From: Pogona vitticeps
Lineage: Eukaryota; Chordata; Lepidosauria; Squamata; Agamidae
Assembly: GCF_051106095.1 (NCBI RefSeq)
Contig: NC_135786.1
Coordinates: forward strand, 86,278,001 to 86,342,000
Direction of reading: 5' to 3'
DNA length: 64,000 nt
The notes beneath the pieces are model-generated. The model ran no database searches and had not been told where the DNA came from. It saw only the letters and a list, made by a program, of their open reading frames with translations. Every line of letters begins with the position of its first letter. Position 1 is the stretch's first letter. Positions 22,268-33,752 of the stretch are shown here, in pieces. The translations under genes and the position numbers were made by a program.

Positions 22268-25200
22268 TTCCATTGTTGTTGTTTAGTTGTTAAGTCATGT
22301 CTGACTCTTCGTGATCCATGGACCAGAGCACGCCAGGCCCTCTTGCCTTCTGCCTCCCAGAGTTGGGTCAAATTCATGTTGGTAGCTTCGGTGACACTGT
22401 CCAACCATCTCATCCTCTGTCATCCCCTTCTCCTCTTGCCTTCACATTTTCCCAACATCAGGGGCTTTTCCAGGGAGTCTTCTCATGAGATGGCCAAAGT
22501 ATTGGAGCCTCAGCTTCAGGATCCGTCATTCTAGTGAGCACTCAGGGTTGATTTCCTTCAGAATGGATAGGTTTGTTCTTTTTGCAGTCCAGGGGACTCT
22601 CAAGAGTCTCCTCCAGCACCACAATTCAAAAGCATCAATTCTTCAGCAGTCAGCCTTCTTTACACTCCAGCTCTCACTTCCATACATTGCTACTGGAAAA
22701 ACCATAGCTTTGACTATACGCACCTGTGTCGGCAAGGTGATGTCTTTGCTTTTTAAGATGTTATCTATGTTTGTCATCACTTTCCTCCCAAGAAGCAGGC
22801 GTCTTTTAATTTCATGGCTGCTGTCTCCATCTGCAGTGATCATGGAGCCTGGGAAAGTAAAATCTGTCACTGCCTCCATATCTTCCTATTTCCTAGGAGG
22901 TGATGGGACTAATGGCCATGATCTTAATTTTTTTTATGTTAATCTTCAGACCATTTTTGCACTCTCCTCTTTCACCCTCATTACAAGGTTCTTTAATTCC
23001 TCCTCACTTTCTGCCATCAGAGTGGTATCATCTGGATATCTGAGGTTGTTGATATTTCTTCCAGCAATCTTGATTCCGGCTTGGGATTCATCCAGTCCAA
23101 CCTTCACATGATGTATTCTACATATAAATTAAATAAGCAGGGAGACAATATACAGCCTTGTCATACTCCTTTCCCAATTTTGAACCAATCAGTTGTTCCA
23201 TATCCACTTCTAACTGTTGCTTCCTGTCCCACATATAGATTTCTCAAGAGATAGATAAGGCGATCAGGTACTCTTTCTTTAAAGACTTGCCATAGTTTGT
23301 TGTGGTCCACACAGTCAAAGGCTTTTGTGTAGTCAATGAAGCAGAAGTAGATCTTTTTCTGGAACTCTCTGGCTTTCACCATATTCCAGTGCATGTTAGC
23401 AATTGGTTCTCTAGTTCCTTTGCCCCTTTGAAATCCAGCTTGTACTTCTGAGAGTTCTTAGTCCACATACTGCTGAAGTCTGCCTTGGAGGATTTTGAGC
23501 ATAACCTTTTTAGTGTGTGAAATGAATGCAGTTGTACAGGAGTTGGAGCATTCTTTGGCACTGCCTTCTTTGAGATGGGGATTTAGACTGATCTTTTCCA
23601 ATCCTCTGGCCACTGCTGAGTTTTCCAAACTTGCTGGCATATTGAATGTAGCACCTTAACAGCATTATCTTTTAAGATTTTAAATAGTTCAACTGGAATG
23701 TCATCACCTCCACTGGCCTTGTTCTTACCTGTGCTTTCTAAGGCCCACTTGACTTCATTCTCTGGGATGTCTGGCTCAAGGTCAGCAGCCACATTATCTG
23801 GGTTGTCCAGGACATCCAGAGCTTTCTGGTATAATTCTTCTGTGTATTCCTCCCACCTCTTCTTGATGTCTTCTGCTTCTGTTAGGTCCCTACCATTTTT
23901 GTCCTTTATCATGTCCATCTTTGTACAAAATGTTCCTTTAAGAGCTCCAATTTTCTTGAACAAATCTGTTTTTTCCCTTTCTATTATTTTCCTTTATTTC
24001 TTTTCACTGTTCATTTAAGAAGGCCCTCTTGTTTCTCCTTGCTATTCTTTGGAAGTCTGCATTTAATTTGCTGTAACTTTCTCTATCTCCCTTGCATTTT
24101 GTTTCCCTTCTCTTCTGTGTTATTTGTATGGCATCAATGGACAGCCACTTTCTTGCATATCCTTTTCTTTGGGATGGTTTTTTGTTGCTGCCTCCTTTAC
24201 AATGTTACGAGCCTCCATCCATAGTTCTTTACGCACTCTGTCCACCAATCCTAGCTCCTTAAATCTGTTCTTGACTTCCACTGTGTATTTATAAGGGATT
24301 GGGTTTAGATTATACCTGACTAGCCCAGTGATGTTTCCTACTTTCTTCAGTTTAAGTTTGAGTTTTGCTATAAGATGCTGATGATCAGAGCCACAATCAG
24401 CTCCAGGTCTTGTTTTAGCTGACTGTGTAGAGGTTCTCCATCTTTGTCTGCAGAGAACATAATCAATCTGATTTCAGTACTGCCAATCTGGTGATGTCCC
24501 TGTCTAGAGTTGCCTCTTGTGTTGTTGGAAAAGAGTGTATGTGATGACGAGCTTGTTCTCTTGACAAGGCCAAACTTACCTGTTGTTCCTTTTATCTCTT
24601 GATTCCCTACTTTGGCATTCCACTCCCCTGGAATGAGACGAACATCTTTCTTTATGTCAGTTCTAGAAGGTGTTGTAAGTCTTCATAGAATTGGTCAATT
24701 TCAGCCTCTTCAGCATTGGCGGTTGGTGCATACATCCGGATTACTATGATGTTGAAAGGTCTACCTTGGATTCATATTGAAATCGTTCTATCCTTTTTGA
24801 GATTGTTTCCCAGTAAAGCTTTTCTCACTCTTTTGTTGACTATGAGGGCTACTCCATTTCTTCTATGGGATCCTTGCCCACAATAGTAGATATGGTAATC
24901 ACCTGAATTGAATTCGCCCATTCCCGTCCATTTTAGTTCACTGACACCCAGGATGTCAATGTTTATTCTTGCTATCTCCTGTTTGACCACATCCAGTTTA
25001 CCAAAGTTCATAGATCTTACATTCCATGTTCCTATGCAGTATTTGTCTTTGCAGCATCGGACTTTCCTTTCACTTCCAGGAGCATCCACAGCTAAGCGTC
25101 CTTTCGGCTTTGGCCCTAGCACTTTCTTAGCTTTGGAGCTACTTGTCCTCCACTCTTCCTCAGTAGCACGTTGGACGCCTTCCGACCTGAGGGGCTCATC

Positions 25201-25430
25201 TTCCAGAGTCATATCTTTTAGCCTTTTGTTTCTGTCCATGGAGTTTTCTTGGCAAAGATCCTGGAGTGACTTGCCAGTTCCTGCTCCAGGTGGATCATGT
25301 TTAGTCAAAACTCTCCACTATGACCTGTCCGTCTTGGGTGTCCCTGCATGGCATAGCCCATAGCTTCTCTGAATTCAAGCCCCTTCCCCACGACAAGGCA
25401 GTAATCCGTGAAGCGGATTGCAGCAGGCGA
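22268..25430 (-). mobile_element. BovB LINE (RTE clade), nearly full length, broken
   Basis: A 3.16-kb minus-strand copy, close to the usual ~3.2 kb. The 5' side (25.3-24.8 kb) encodes an APE-type endonuclease start: CIGTWNVRSMNFGKLD and ILGVSELKWTGMGEF, carrying the expected N and E residues. Then come the linker and reverse transcriptase (DLTEAEDIKKRWEEYTEELY; IYFCFIDYTKAFDCVDHNKL; LLRNLYVGQEATVRSGYGTT), the post-RT region (RRLLLGRKVMTNIDNILKSK) and the C-terminus near LVHGSRRVRHDL. The 3' end is at the left, with ACAACAACAA-type repeats at 22274-22285. Several stops and frameshifts divide the single ORF, for example between 23161, 23458 and 23583, so it cannot make enzyme. BovB is the presumed mobiliser of Sauria SINEs. 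The 208-codon plus-strand frame here is antisense shadow. Confidence 0.93.
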
Positions 25431-27734
25431 ATAGAGATATAACCAAGGCCTACACAGACATGCTAACAAAGGGAACAACGAAGTTGCATTTTGACATATA
25501 TCAGTCTTCATCATCTCTCAGCAATTAATCAAATTCTCTGGCATGAAGGGCAAGATAACTATTGTGGAGAGAGGGACGCTGCGTGCATTATTTATTATAT
25601 ACAACCCCCTCAACATAACATTAATTTTTAAAATAAGAGAAGGTGAAGCTGTACAATCTTGTTGAAAGAGAAGCTAAAACTGAAATGGCACTATCTACCA
25701 TTCAGGATAGGGCTAGACATCTCTCAGGCTATTTATGAACCTAAAGGCCCTGGACTTTGTGAGATTGAAACCATGGGAGGTGATCTCCAAGCACCTTGCT
25801 CCAGGACCGGATGATTGAACGGACTTGGATATTCCTTGGTTTTCGGTGTTGGTTAAAGACTGAAGCAGCAGGCTGGTTTTCCCTAGGTACAGCAAGAGCA
25901 CATAATCCCCTGAGTAGCTGTTGAGGCCTACATATGTAAATAAACCCAAACATCTGTAGTATTGATGCTTAGCCGTTCTTCTTGCGGTGCAGCGGCAAGG
26001 GCAATTGAATTCCTCAGTGATTGTTTGTGACACTCTGCCATTACAGCAATTTAGCATCACGGCGCAGGTGGTTGAGGCAAACTGATCATAGCAGCTGCAG
26101 AGATATCTCATCAAGTAGTGCTGAGAAGAACATAAATCCCACTTCAAGGCAGCTTTTATTGCCTTACTTATTTAGGCATTATACACAGTGGCGAGATTGT
26201 GCCCACCCACTCTTCCCCCATATTCCTTCCATGCATCGCCTTGAAACAAGCATTATGATTTTGTTCAGTTTGTTACAGAACTACAAAAAACACAACAAAA
26301 AACCAAGAGGAACATGTGCTGTTACCTATGCATGCAACAGTCTTCCCGTTCAAGACAACGTTGCCTACTTTGGATGGCTGTGAACTGTAGCGTGTCCCTT
26401 TCATCTCTTTGGACACTGTCGGTTGCTCAGATCTCCTAGCTCTTCTTTGCATCCATTCATTCCCTTGGATGTTGTGCCTTCTTCAAACAACCAGGAGCAC
26501 TTTGATATTTTCTCCGTTGTGCTGAACAGCCGCACTCAAAATTCCTACGCAGCCCTAGCCGCTTAGCATACCTGCAGTGGGCAAAAAGGGTTGTGTCAAG
26601 CCAAACCTTGAAGATATCAAAGAAACAAGTCTAACGCGTGTGACAGTAAACAGTAAATGATGTGCAGGCATTAGGAATGAGTTGTCCACACAGTATTAGG
26701 AAGCCTGTAAGGAGACTTGGGGTTAGGAAATACGAAAATGGAGATGTGTATTTGCATTTGGAAAATGACAACATGAATGCATGGCAGGACAAGCCTGCAT
26801 AATTAGTAAGCATTGACTGAATAGAAAGCTTAAAATTGAAGGGGGTTATCTAGCTCTTGCTGAGAAGCTGTTTATGATCGATGGGCTTGGTAGACTTCGT
26901 GTATCACCAAAACAGAAATTGTGATATAATGGTTGCAGTGTTGGACTTCGGGAGATCCAGTTTCTAGTAGGAATGGGGAAGAATTTCATTTTCATTCTCT
27001 CGGAAAAAGAATTTTCTAAATGGACAGCTTTCTTCATATTCAAGATGGAAAGAATTAAGATCAGAAAGATTCCATGGCAAAAGAAACCAAAACTGGGAGA
27101 TGTATCTATTAGAAGTTGCTTCAAATGCTCTGTGGCGTCCACCCAGGTCATGAATATTAATGTGCTACCTGCATGGACCAATGTGAGTGCTGAAGAGACG
27201 GAGTCATGAGATACAAGAGTCTCTGCAGGGAGATGGGAGATTAGAGGGAGAATGGGAGTTTTAGATTTGAGGATTGGTGGTTTTGGAGTTTGGGGGTGGA
27301 GAGAGAGGGAGTTGGCAGTTGAGACTGGATGAAGTAGGATGTTTTGTTAAGAGTTAATGACCTCCATCACCTGTAATAATAAACAACTTCTATTTGGTTC
27401 TTTTTAAAATGACACATTGCCTGGACCTCTATTATTGATAATGCATAATGTTGATGTAATCAACTGGTGGCAGTGACACAACACATAGCTTGTGCCCTCT
27501 GCTTGGTGAGACAACCAAGGGACAGGCGGGAAAGTGACATGCTCACTCTCCAAAAAAAGTACTAAACAGACAGATGGTTCCATTCCTACGTTCACATCTT
27601 CACCCTGCTGTGAAGTTCACTGGGTAGTCTTGAGGCCAGTCATTCTGAACCTAACCTACCTCATTCAGTTTTTGATACCCAACTCTATCTCTCCTTGCCA
27701 TCTAAATCTGAGGAGCCTGTTTCAGCTCTAGAAT
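25431..27734. other. Mostly unique stretch with unassigned frames
   Basis: No host gene is recognised. A 144-codon minus-strand frame (25713-26147) has scattered cysteines but no domain I know. A possible tRNA-SINE remnant (GTTGCAGTGTTGGACTTCGG) lies near 26933. Positions 27230-27340 are G-rich. Nothing here is firm. Confidence 0.45.
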
Positions 27735-28335
27735 AGTGTCTGATGTCAGTAATGGACTGGATGAGGGTGAATAAACTTATTCCGAACAAGACAGAGGTGC
27801 TCCTGGTCAGTTGAAAGGCAGATCAAGGAATAAGGATGCAGCCTGTGCTTGATGGGGTTGTACTCCCTCTGAAATCACGGGTGCGCAGCTTGGGGGGGGG
27901 GGGTCCTGGTTTTGTCCGTGAGCCTGGATGCCCAGAGTGCCCCAGAGTGCATTTGCACAATTAAAACTAGAGTGTCAGCTGCACCCTTTCCTGGAGAGGT
28001 CTGATCTGGCCACAGTAACACATGCCTGAATTACATGCCGGCTGGATTACTGTAATGCACTCTATGTGGGACTGCCTATGGAAAGTGCCCAGAAACCTCG
28101 TCAGATCCAAAAGGCAACAGCCAGATTGCTGACTGGGGCTAGTTACAGGAATCCCAAAGCACCCCTATTACAGCAGCTCCACTGATTGCTGGTTCATTTC
28201 TGGACTGAATTCAGAGTGTTGGTTCTAACCTATAAATCCCTAAAAGAGGCTAGACAGGACAGTTCCCTGTTGTCCTACCACCAGCAAAGACTTTTTTATT
28301 CAAGTAGGCCATGGGTTGTTGGGTTGCTGTGCAGA
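27735..28335 (+). mobile_element. L2-type LINE fragment, old
   Basis: Plus-strand pieces read MDWMRVNKLIPNKTEVLLV, then a Leu-Gly-Val block following CGCAGCTTGG, then AGLL.CTLCGTAY-type and FLFK-type pieces. These match, in order, the part of L2 ORF2 after the reverse transcriptase (VMDWMRVNKLKLNPDKTEVL, SRLDYCNALYMGLP, TYKALNGL). Frameshifts and stops are frequent. A G run at about 27891-27903 has expanded inside it. It is clearly older than the L2 copy at 58.9-59.9 kb. Confidence 0.75.
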
Positions 28336-30017
28336 AGACTTTTAATCTGAGTGAGTGTTGTCTTTAAAAAAGCAGAGTTTTTTTTTTAAAAAATGCTTTT
28401 GACGGTCTTTGTTTTAATTAAGTTTCACTTACACTTTTATTTATTGTATTCATTGTGTTAAAGAACTACTTTGACTCCCATTTTTGAGAGAAAAATGGAG
28501 GTTTAAATCTAACAAATAGATCAGCAATAGCAAACCTGCGGCACACGTACCAGAGCTGGCACACAGAGCCCTCTCTGTGGGCACGTGAGTCATATCAATT
28601 CTGCCACCTATGCCAGCCCAGTGCAGGATGGGGTGCCACTTGCTGCCACTGCTCAGCCCAAGCTCACCATGCCACCTCGTCCCCCTCTCGAAAGAAGCCC
28701 GTGAATGGCACTGGAGGTGGAAATCAGGCAGCGGCAGGAGGAGAAGGAGGAGGCGAAGGAGGAGCTATGCCCGACCTCCTCTCAGCGTGCATCGTGGCTG
28801 CCCGTTGACTGTGGCTCTGGTGCAACAGGAGAGAGTGCGAGTGGGGCAGAACACGGCACGTGAAATCCAGGTGAGGGCCCTGCCTGTATTTGGAGAGGGG
28901 GAAGGCACCCCCGGCCACCTTTCAGAGGATGTGCTGGCCCAGAGCGTGCCCACTGATTGGGTAGCTTGCTGTGATTGGAACCGAAAGCACATTGGATTGC
29001 AAGGAGGCAACTGATACAGTCTTTCTGTGTTTGTGAAATCAGATTTGAAAGGACTCCTGTGCTTAAATCCTGAAGAGCCATCGCCTAATCTGCATTATTG
29101 CACAGGAGAGGGAAGCTCCTGCTGGTGCACTCAGATCCTTGCATTAGTTAAGGATTTCCCTTGTCTAGTCATGAGCTATGTCTAACATTTCTTTCTGCCC
29201 TGAGCAAGAGTTGTCATCTCACCTAGCTCAGTGTAACATATGTTAATTGTAAAAGGATCCTGTATATCACAGAACAAGGAAATCTCTGGTAACTGCTTCA
29301 GGGTGAGAGGCACTGCCCTTGTCTTGGCTGGTGGGCCACCACAGAGGAGAAACAAAAGAATGTTTTATATATTTATGTATGCAATGCATTTCTTGCCACT
29401 TTTGAAAACTACAGTAGAAACAGCTGATGTTTACCCAATTCTGCCCTCAGTTCCAGGGAAATTAGAGTTCACATGGTCTCCACATAGGAGCAAAGCGTAG
29501 TCACAAAAATATGCGTTCAATTTGCTTTCATTAGTTAGAAAAGTTATGGAGTTTTCCAGAACACATTATGTATAAATTAACAATGAACAGAAGCAGTTTG
29601 TTGCCCATGGCGAAAGAACTTCTCTTCAAGACAATTGGGAAACAATGTTTTGCTTCCATTTCAAGAGTAGTTTCTTCTGAGTAAATATAGTTTATAAATA
29701 TATCTTACTGTTTATTGCCAGCTGTTGAAAATATCTGTGATTCAGGAGGATGAGAATTGCTAACCCCCTGCCATCTCCTATTTAAATCAATTGGGATAAC
29801 ACTGGGTAAATTGCAGCCCTGTGGTGTACAAACACGCGTCAAGTGCTCATAATTGTGGGAATCATTTGAAATAATTCTAATTTCACTTTCTTTCCAGAAG
29901 TTCAATTTCCAATAGCACTGACTTAATCGTCACTCTGATAACATGGCTCATTCACAGAATTATTAGCTGAGAATTCAAAGCAGTAGTGTGACATGTTATT
30001 TAAGCCTAATGGATGCT
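28336..30017. other. Mostly unique stretch, includes a GC-rich repeat-like segment
   Basis: No host gene is recognised. About 28516-29010 is GC-rich and begins CAGCAATAGCAAACCTGCGG, then GGCACACAGAGCCCTCTCTG. That start resembles the end of a hAT-like squamate repeat, followed by a low-complexity interior with GGA/AGG runs. The 134-codon frame over it encodes a poly-arginine run and is not credible as a gene. 29020-30017 shows nothing further. Confidence 0.4.
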
Positions 30018-30106
30018 GGAACCATTAAGAATCTTGTGGCCACTTCAAAACTATTAAGTTTTCTTTGGCATAAGCTTTTATGGGCTCTGGAACTTTTCAT
30101 CAGATG
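30018..30106 (-). mobile_element. Repeat remnant with hammerhead-like core (related to 4735)
   Basis: Read on the minus strand: GCATCTGATGAAAAGTTCC, then CATAAAAGCTTATGCC, then AATAGTTTTGAAGTGGCCAC. The CTGATGA block is intact (TCATCAG at 30097-30103), but the stem and the GAAA block are decayed. Only one end of the parent element is present. Confidence 0.45.
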
Positions 30107-30126
30107 CCAAGTCCCCTGAAAATTCC

Positions 30127-30261
30127 AAGGAATGTGGTGTAGTACATATAGCAATGGTCTAGGACTCAGGAGGCATGGGTTCAAATCCCCACTCAGCTGT
30201 GGAACCTCACTGGGGGGGGGTGGAAGAGGTAAAGCCACTCACGTACCCTGAAAGCCCTATT
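30127..30261 (+). mobile_element. tRNA-derived SINE, 5' portion, split by BovB
   Basis: GGAATGTGGTGTAGTACATA, then GGCATGGGTTCAAATCCCCA (box B), then CTCAGCTGTGGAACCTCACT, up to GAAAGCCCTATT. The SINE continues at 32738 after the BovB insertion. It is the same family as 8872 and contains a G run (30211-30218). Confidence 0.8.
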
Positions 30262-32737
30262 GTTGTTTAGTAATTTAATTTCACTTAGTCATTTAGTCGT
30301 GTCCGACTCTTTGTGACCCCATGGACCAGAGCAGGCCAGGCCCTCCTGCCTTCCACTGCCTCCCGGAGTTGAGTCAAATTCATGTTGGTAGCTTCAGTGA
30401 CACTATCCAACCATCTCATCCTCTGTCATCCCCTTCTCCTCTTGCCCTCACATTTTCCCAACAACAGGTTCTTTTCCAGGGAGTCCTCACTTCTCATGAG
30501 GTGGCCAAAGTATTGGAGCCTCAGCTTCAGGATCTGTCCTTCCAGTGAGCACTTAGGGTTGATTTCCTGCAAAATTGATAGGTTTCTTCTCCTTGCAATC
30601 CAGGGGACTCTCAAGAGCCTCCTCCAGCACCACAATTCAAAAGCATCAATTCTTTGACAGTCAGCCTTCTTTATGGCCCAGCTCTCACTTCCATACATCA
30701 CTATTGGAAAAACCATAGCTTTGACTATGCGGACATTCGTTGGCAAGGTAATGTCTCTGCTTTTTAAGATACTGTTGAGGTTTGTCATCACTTTTCTCCC
30801 AAGAAACATGGGTCTTTTAATTTCGTGGCTGCTATCACCATCTACAGTGATCATGGAGCCCAAGGAAGTAAAATCTGTCACTGTCTCCATACCTTCCCCT
30901 TCTATTTGCCAGGAGATGATGGGACGAGTGGCCATGATCTTTTTTTTTTTTTTTTTTTTTTTTTTGATGTTGAGCTTCAGACCGTTTTTTGCACTCTCCT
31001 CTTCCACCCTCACTACTTCAGGGAGTTCTTGGTCCACGTACTGCTGAAGCCTATCTTGGAGGATTTGGAGCATAACCTTGTTAGCATGTGAAATAATGCA
31101 ATAGTACGCTAGCTGGAGCATTCTTTGGTATTGCCTTTCTTTGGCATTGGGATGTAGACTGATCTTTTCCAGTCCTCTGGCTACTGTTGTGTTTTCCAAA
31201 CTTGCTGGCATATTGAGTGTAGCACCTGAATAGCGTCATCTTTTGAGATTTTAAATAGTTCAACTGGAATGCCATCACCTCCACTGGCCTTGTTGCTAGA
31301 CAAGCTTTCTAAGGCCCACCTGATTTCACTCTCCAGGATGTCTGGCTCAAGGTCAGCAACCACACTATCTGGGTTGTCCAGGATATCCAAATCTTTCTGG
31401 TATAATTCCTCTTTGTATTTTTGCCACCTCTTCTTGATGTCTGCTGCTTCTGTAAGGTCCCTCCCATTTTTGTCCTTTATAATGTCCATCTTTCCACAAA
31501 ATGTTATTTTAATATCTCCAATTTTCCTGAACAGATCTCTGGGTTTTCCTTTTCTATTATTTTCCTCTATTTTTTCCACTGTTCATTTAAGAAGGCCCCC
31601 TTGTCTCTCCTTGCTATTCTTTGGAAGTCTGCATTCCATTTTCTGTAGCTTTCCCTGTCCCCCTTGCATTTTGTTTCCCTTCTCTTCCCTGCTATTTCTA
31701 AGACCTCGTTGGACAGCCACTTTGCTTTCTTGCATTTCCTCTTCTTTGGGATGGTTTTTGTTGCTGCCTCCTGTACAATGTTATGAGTCTCCATCCATAG
31801 TTCTTCAGGCACTCTGTCCACCAAATCTAGTTCCTTAAATCTGTTTTTCACTTCCACTGTGTATTCATAAGGGATTTGGTTTAGATTATACCTGACCAGC
31901 CCAGTGGTTTTTCCTACTCTCTTCAAACTTGAATTTTGCTATGAGAAGCTGATGATCAGAGCCACAATCAGCGCCAGGTCTTGTTTTTGCTGACTGTATA
32001 GAGCTTCTCCATCTTTGTCTGCAGAGAATATACTGGTAATCAATCTGATTTTGGTATTGCCCATCTGGTGATGTTCATGTGTAGAGTCGCCTCTTGTGCT
32101 GTTGGAAAAGAGTGTTTGTGATGACCAGCTTGTTCTCTTGACAAAACTCTATTAGCCTTTGCCCTGTTTTGCTTTGAACTCCAAGGCCAAACTTTCCTGT
32201 TGTTCCTTTTATCTCTTGACTACTTTGGCATTCCATTCCCCAAGAATGAGAAGAACATCTTTCTTTGGTGTCAGTTCTAGAAGGTTTTGTAAGTCTTCAT
32301 AAAATAGGTCAATTTCACTCTCCTTATCATTGGTGGTTGGTGCATAAACTTGGATTATTGTGATGTTGAAAGGTCTGCCTTTACTTCCAGGCACGTTCAC
32401 AGCTGAGCGTCCTTTTGGCTTTGGCCCAACCACTTCATTAGCTCTGGAGCTACTTGTACTTGTCCTCCGCTCTTCCTCAGTAGCATGTTGGACGCCTTCC
32501 GACCTGAGGGGCTCATCTTCCAGCCTCATATCTTTTAGCCTTTTGCTTCTGTCCATGGAGTTTTCTTGGCAAAGATACTGGAGTGGCACTGCCAATTCCT
32601 ACTCCAGGTGGATTGCGTTTAGTCAGAACTCTCCACTATGACCTGTCCGTCTTGGGTGTCCCTGCACAGTATAGCCTATAGCTTCTCTGAGTTAATCAAG
32701 CCCCTTCACCATGACAAGGCAGCAATCCATTAAGAGG
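30262..32737 (-). mobile_element. BovB LINE inserted in a SINE, internally deleted
   Basis: A 2476-bp minus-strand BovB with both family ends present, bounded by the 12-bp duplication GAAAGCCCTATT (30250-30261 and 32738-32749). Compared with the 22.3-kb copy it lacks two internal segments. One is ~302 bp of the endonuclease N-terminus (equivalent to 24768-25069). The other is ~461 bp of the reverse transcriptase core, including the YADD region (equivalent to 22985-23445). Both joints lie at short microhomologies and the frame stays open across each. The result is a 261-codon frame (30426-31211) joining RLQQYVDQELPE directly to the post-RT region, and a 128-codon frame (32209-32595). It is enzymatically dead. 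A 26-T run at 30940-30965 encodes a lysine run on the minus strand. Confidence 0.95.
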
Positions 32738-32800
32738 GAAAGCCCTATTAGAGTAGCTATAAATTGGTTCCAGCTGGTTGGCACATGACAGCAACAAAAG
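32738..32800 (+). mobile_element. tRNA-derived SINE, 3' portion after BovB insertion
   Basis: Starts with the second copy of the 12-bp duplication GAAAGCCCTATT and continues AGAGTAGCTATAAATTGGTT, then GGCACATGACAGCAACAAA, the typical 3' end of this SINE family. Confidence 0.85.
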
Positions 32801-32805
32801 GTACA

Positions 32806-33320
32806 TGTTTGTTTGTTTGTAATAGTTTTACCCCAACTTTCTCTTTCAAAAGAACCCAAGGCATTAAAAGACAATATTAAAAGCTAAAAACAGTAAGTTT
32901 ACAAATATTAAACAGTACCTAACAAATGCCACACTAAAAATGCTAAAACAAAAGCTACACCAAAACACATCCAATGTAGTAAAGCATAACCATCCATTTA
33001 AAAACTTGAATCAGGTAGCCAGTCACTGAGGGAAGGATTGCCTGAAGAGAAAGGTCTTTGCCTGCTTGTGAAAGGACAGTAAAGAAGGGGCCAGCCTGGC
33101 TTCCTGCAGGAGGGAGTTCCAAAGTCTGGCAGCAGCAACAGATAAGGCCCTCTCCTGTGTCCCCACCAAACGTACCTGTGAAGGTGGTGAAACTGAGATA
33201 AAGGCCTCTCCTGGTGATCTTAACACCAGAGCACGCTCACAATGGGAGACACAGCCCTTGACATAGCTTGGGCCCAAGCCATTTAGGTTAAAACTAGTAC
33301 TTTGAATTATATCCACATTA
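32806..33320 (-). mobile_element. L2-type LINE 3' end
   Basis: On the minus strand a 97-codon frame (33023-33316) reads LNGLGPSYVKGCVSHCERAL, then ERALSVAAARLWNSLLQEAR, then LAPSLLSFHKQAKTFLFRQS, the C-terminal signature of L2 ORF2. The 3' untranslated part runs left to a GGGGTAAAACTATTACAAAC end and a CAAA tail abutting the SINE end at 32800. The frame is still open from its start to its stop, so this copy is fairly young compared with 27.7 kb. Confidence 0.85.
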
Positions 33321-33619
33321 TTACTTGGAAATAGATTCCCCTAGCCCATACTTCTTGTGAAAAAGAACTGTGTATAAAGAGCCCTTTAGATATATTCTCA
33401 GTCTGGCGACCTTACTCTCCATGTGAAGAGAGCAATGAGAAATCTATGAAGAGAGTTAGTATAGGCATAACGGTGTGGCTTTCAAACTCTAGCTATCTCA
33501 TCAAATCGTACAAACCAGTGCCAATCTACACAAGGTGAGAAGAAATCAGATGCTTTGCTTTCTGTATGATTGCTGAATCCCATATAAGTCTCTTGGTGGT
33601 GTTTATATGTACAGTTAAT
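33321..33619. other. Unique stretch, no gene seen
   Basis: Nothing is recognised between the L2 end and the large inverted repeat. Confidence 0.5.
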
Positions 33620-33709
33620 CAGAGCGTGTAAGACCTCTCTGGTTTCCTGTAGTTACAAACATTTGGATATTTGTAACTACAGGAAACCAGAGAGGTCTTA
33701 CACGCTCTG
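33620..33709. repeat. Perfect 40-bp inverted repeat (10-base spacer)
   Basis: The left arm 33620-33659 starts CAGAGCGTGTAAGACC and ends AGTTACAAA. The right arm 33670-33709 is its exact reverse complement over all 40 bases. The spacer CATTTGGATA is at 33660-33669. No terminal duplication or known element end is seen. An RNA from either strand would form a 40-bp perfect hairpin. Confidence 0.97.
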
Positions 33710-33714
33710 TTTAT

Positions 33715-33752
33715 TCTGTCTGTCTGTCTGTCTGTCTCTCCCCCCCCCCCCC
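33715..33752. repeat. Short (CTGT)n microsatellite followed by a C run
   Basis: Five CTGT units, then CTCT, then about 12 C, directly next to the 40-bp inverted repeat. Confidence 0.9.

Noticed and set aside
22485-23111. 208-codon plus-strand open frame
   Set aside because: It is the antisense of BovB ORF2, which is coded on the minus strand here; antisense openness follows from BovB codon use.
25435-25620. A short plus-strand stretch resembling the end of a Copia-type polyprotein
   Set aside because: Too short and too weak to name; no paired long terminal repeats could be defined. At most a fossil scrap.
28610-29014. 134-codon frame with a poly-arginine run
   Set aside because: GGA/AGG-rich repeat interior, no domain, overlapping open frames on the other strand.
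31269-31838. 189-codon plus-strand open frame
   Set aside because: Antisense of the second BovB copy.
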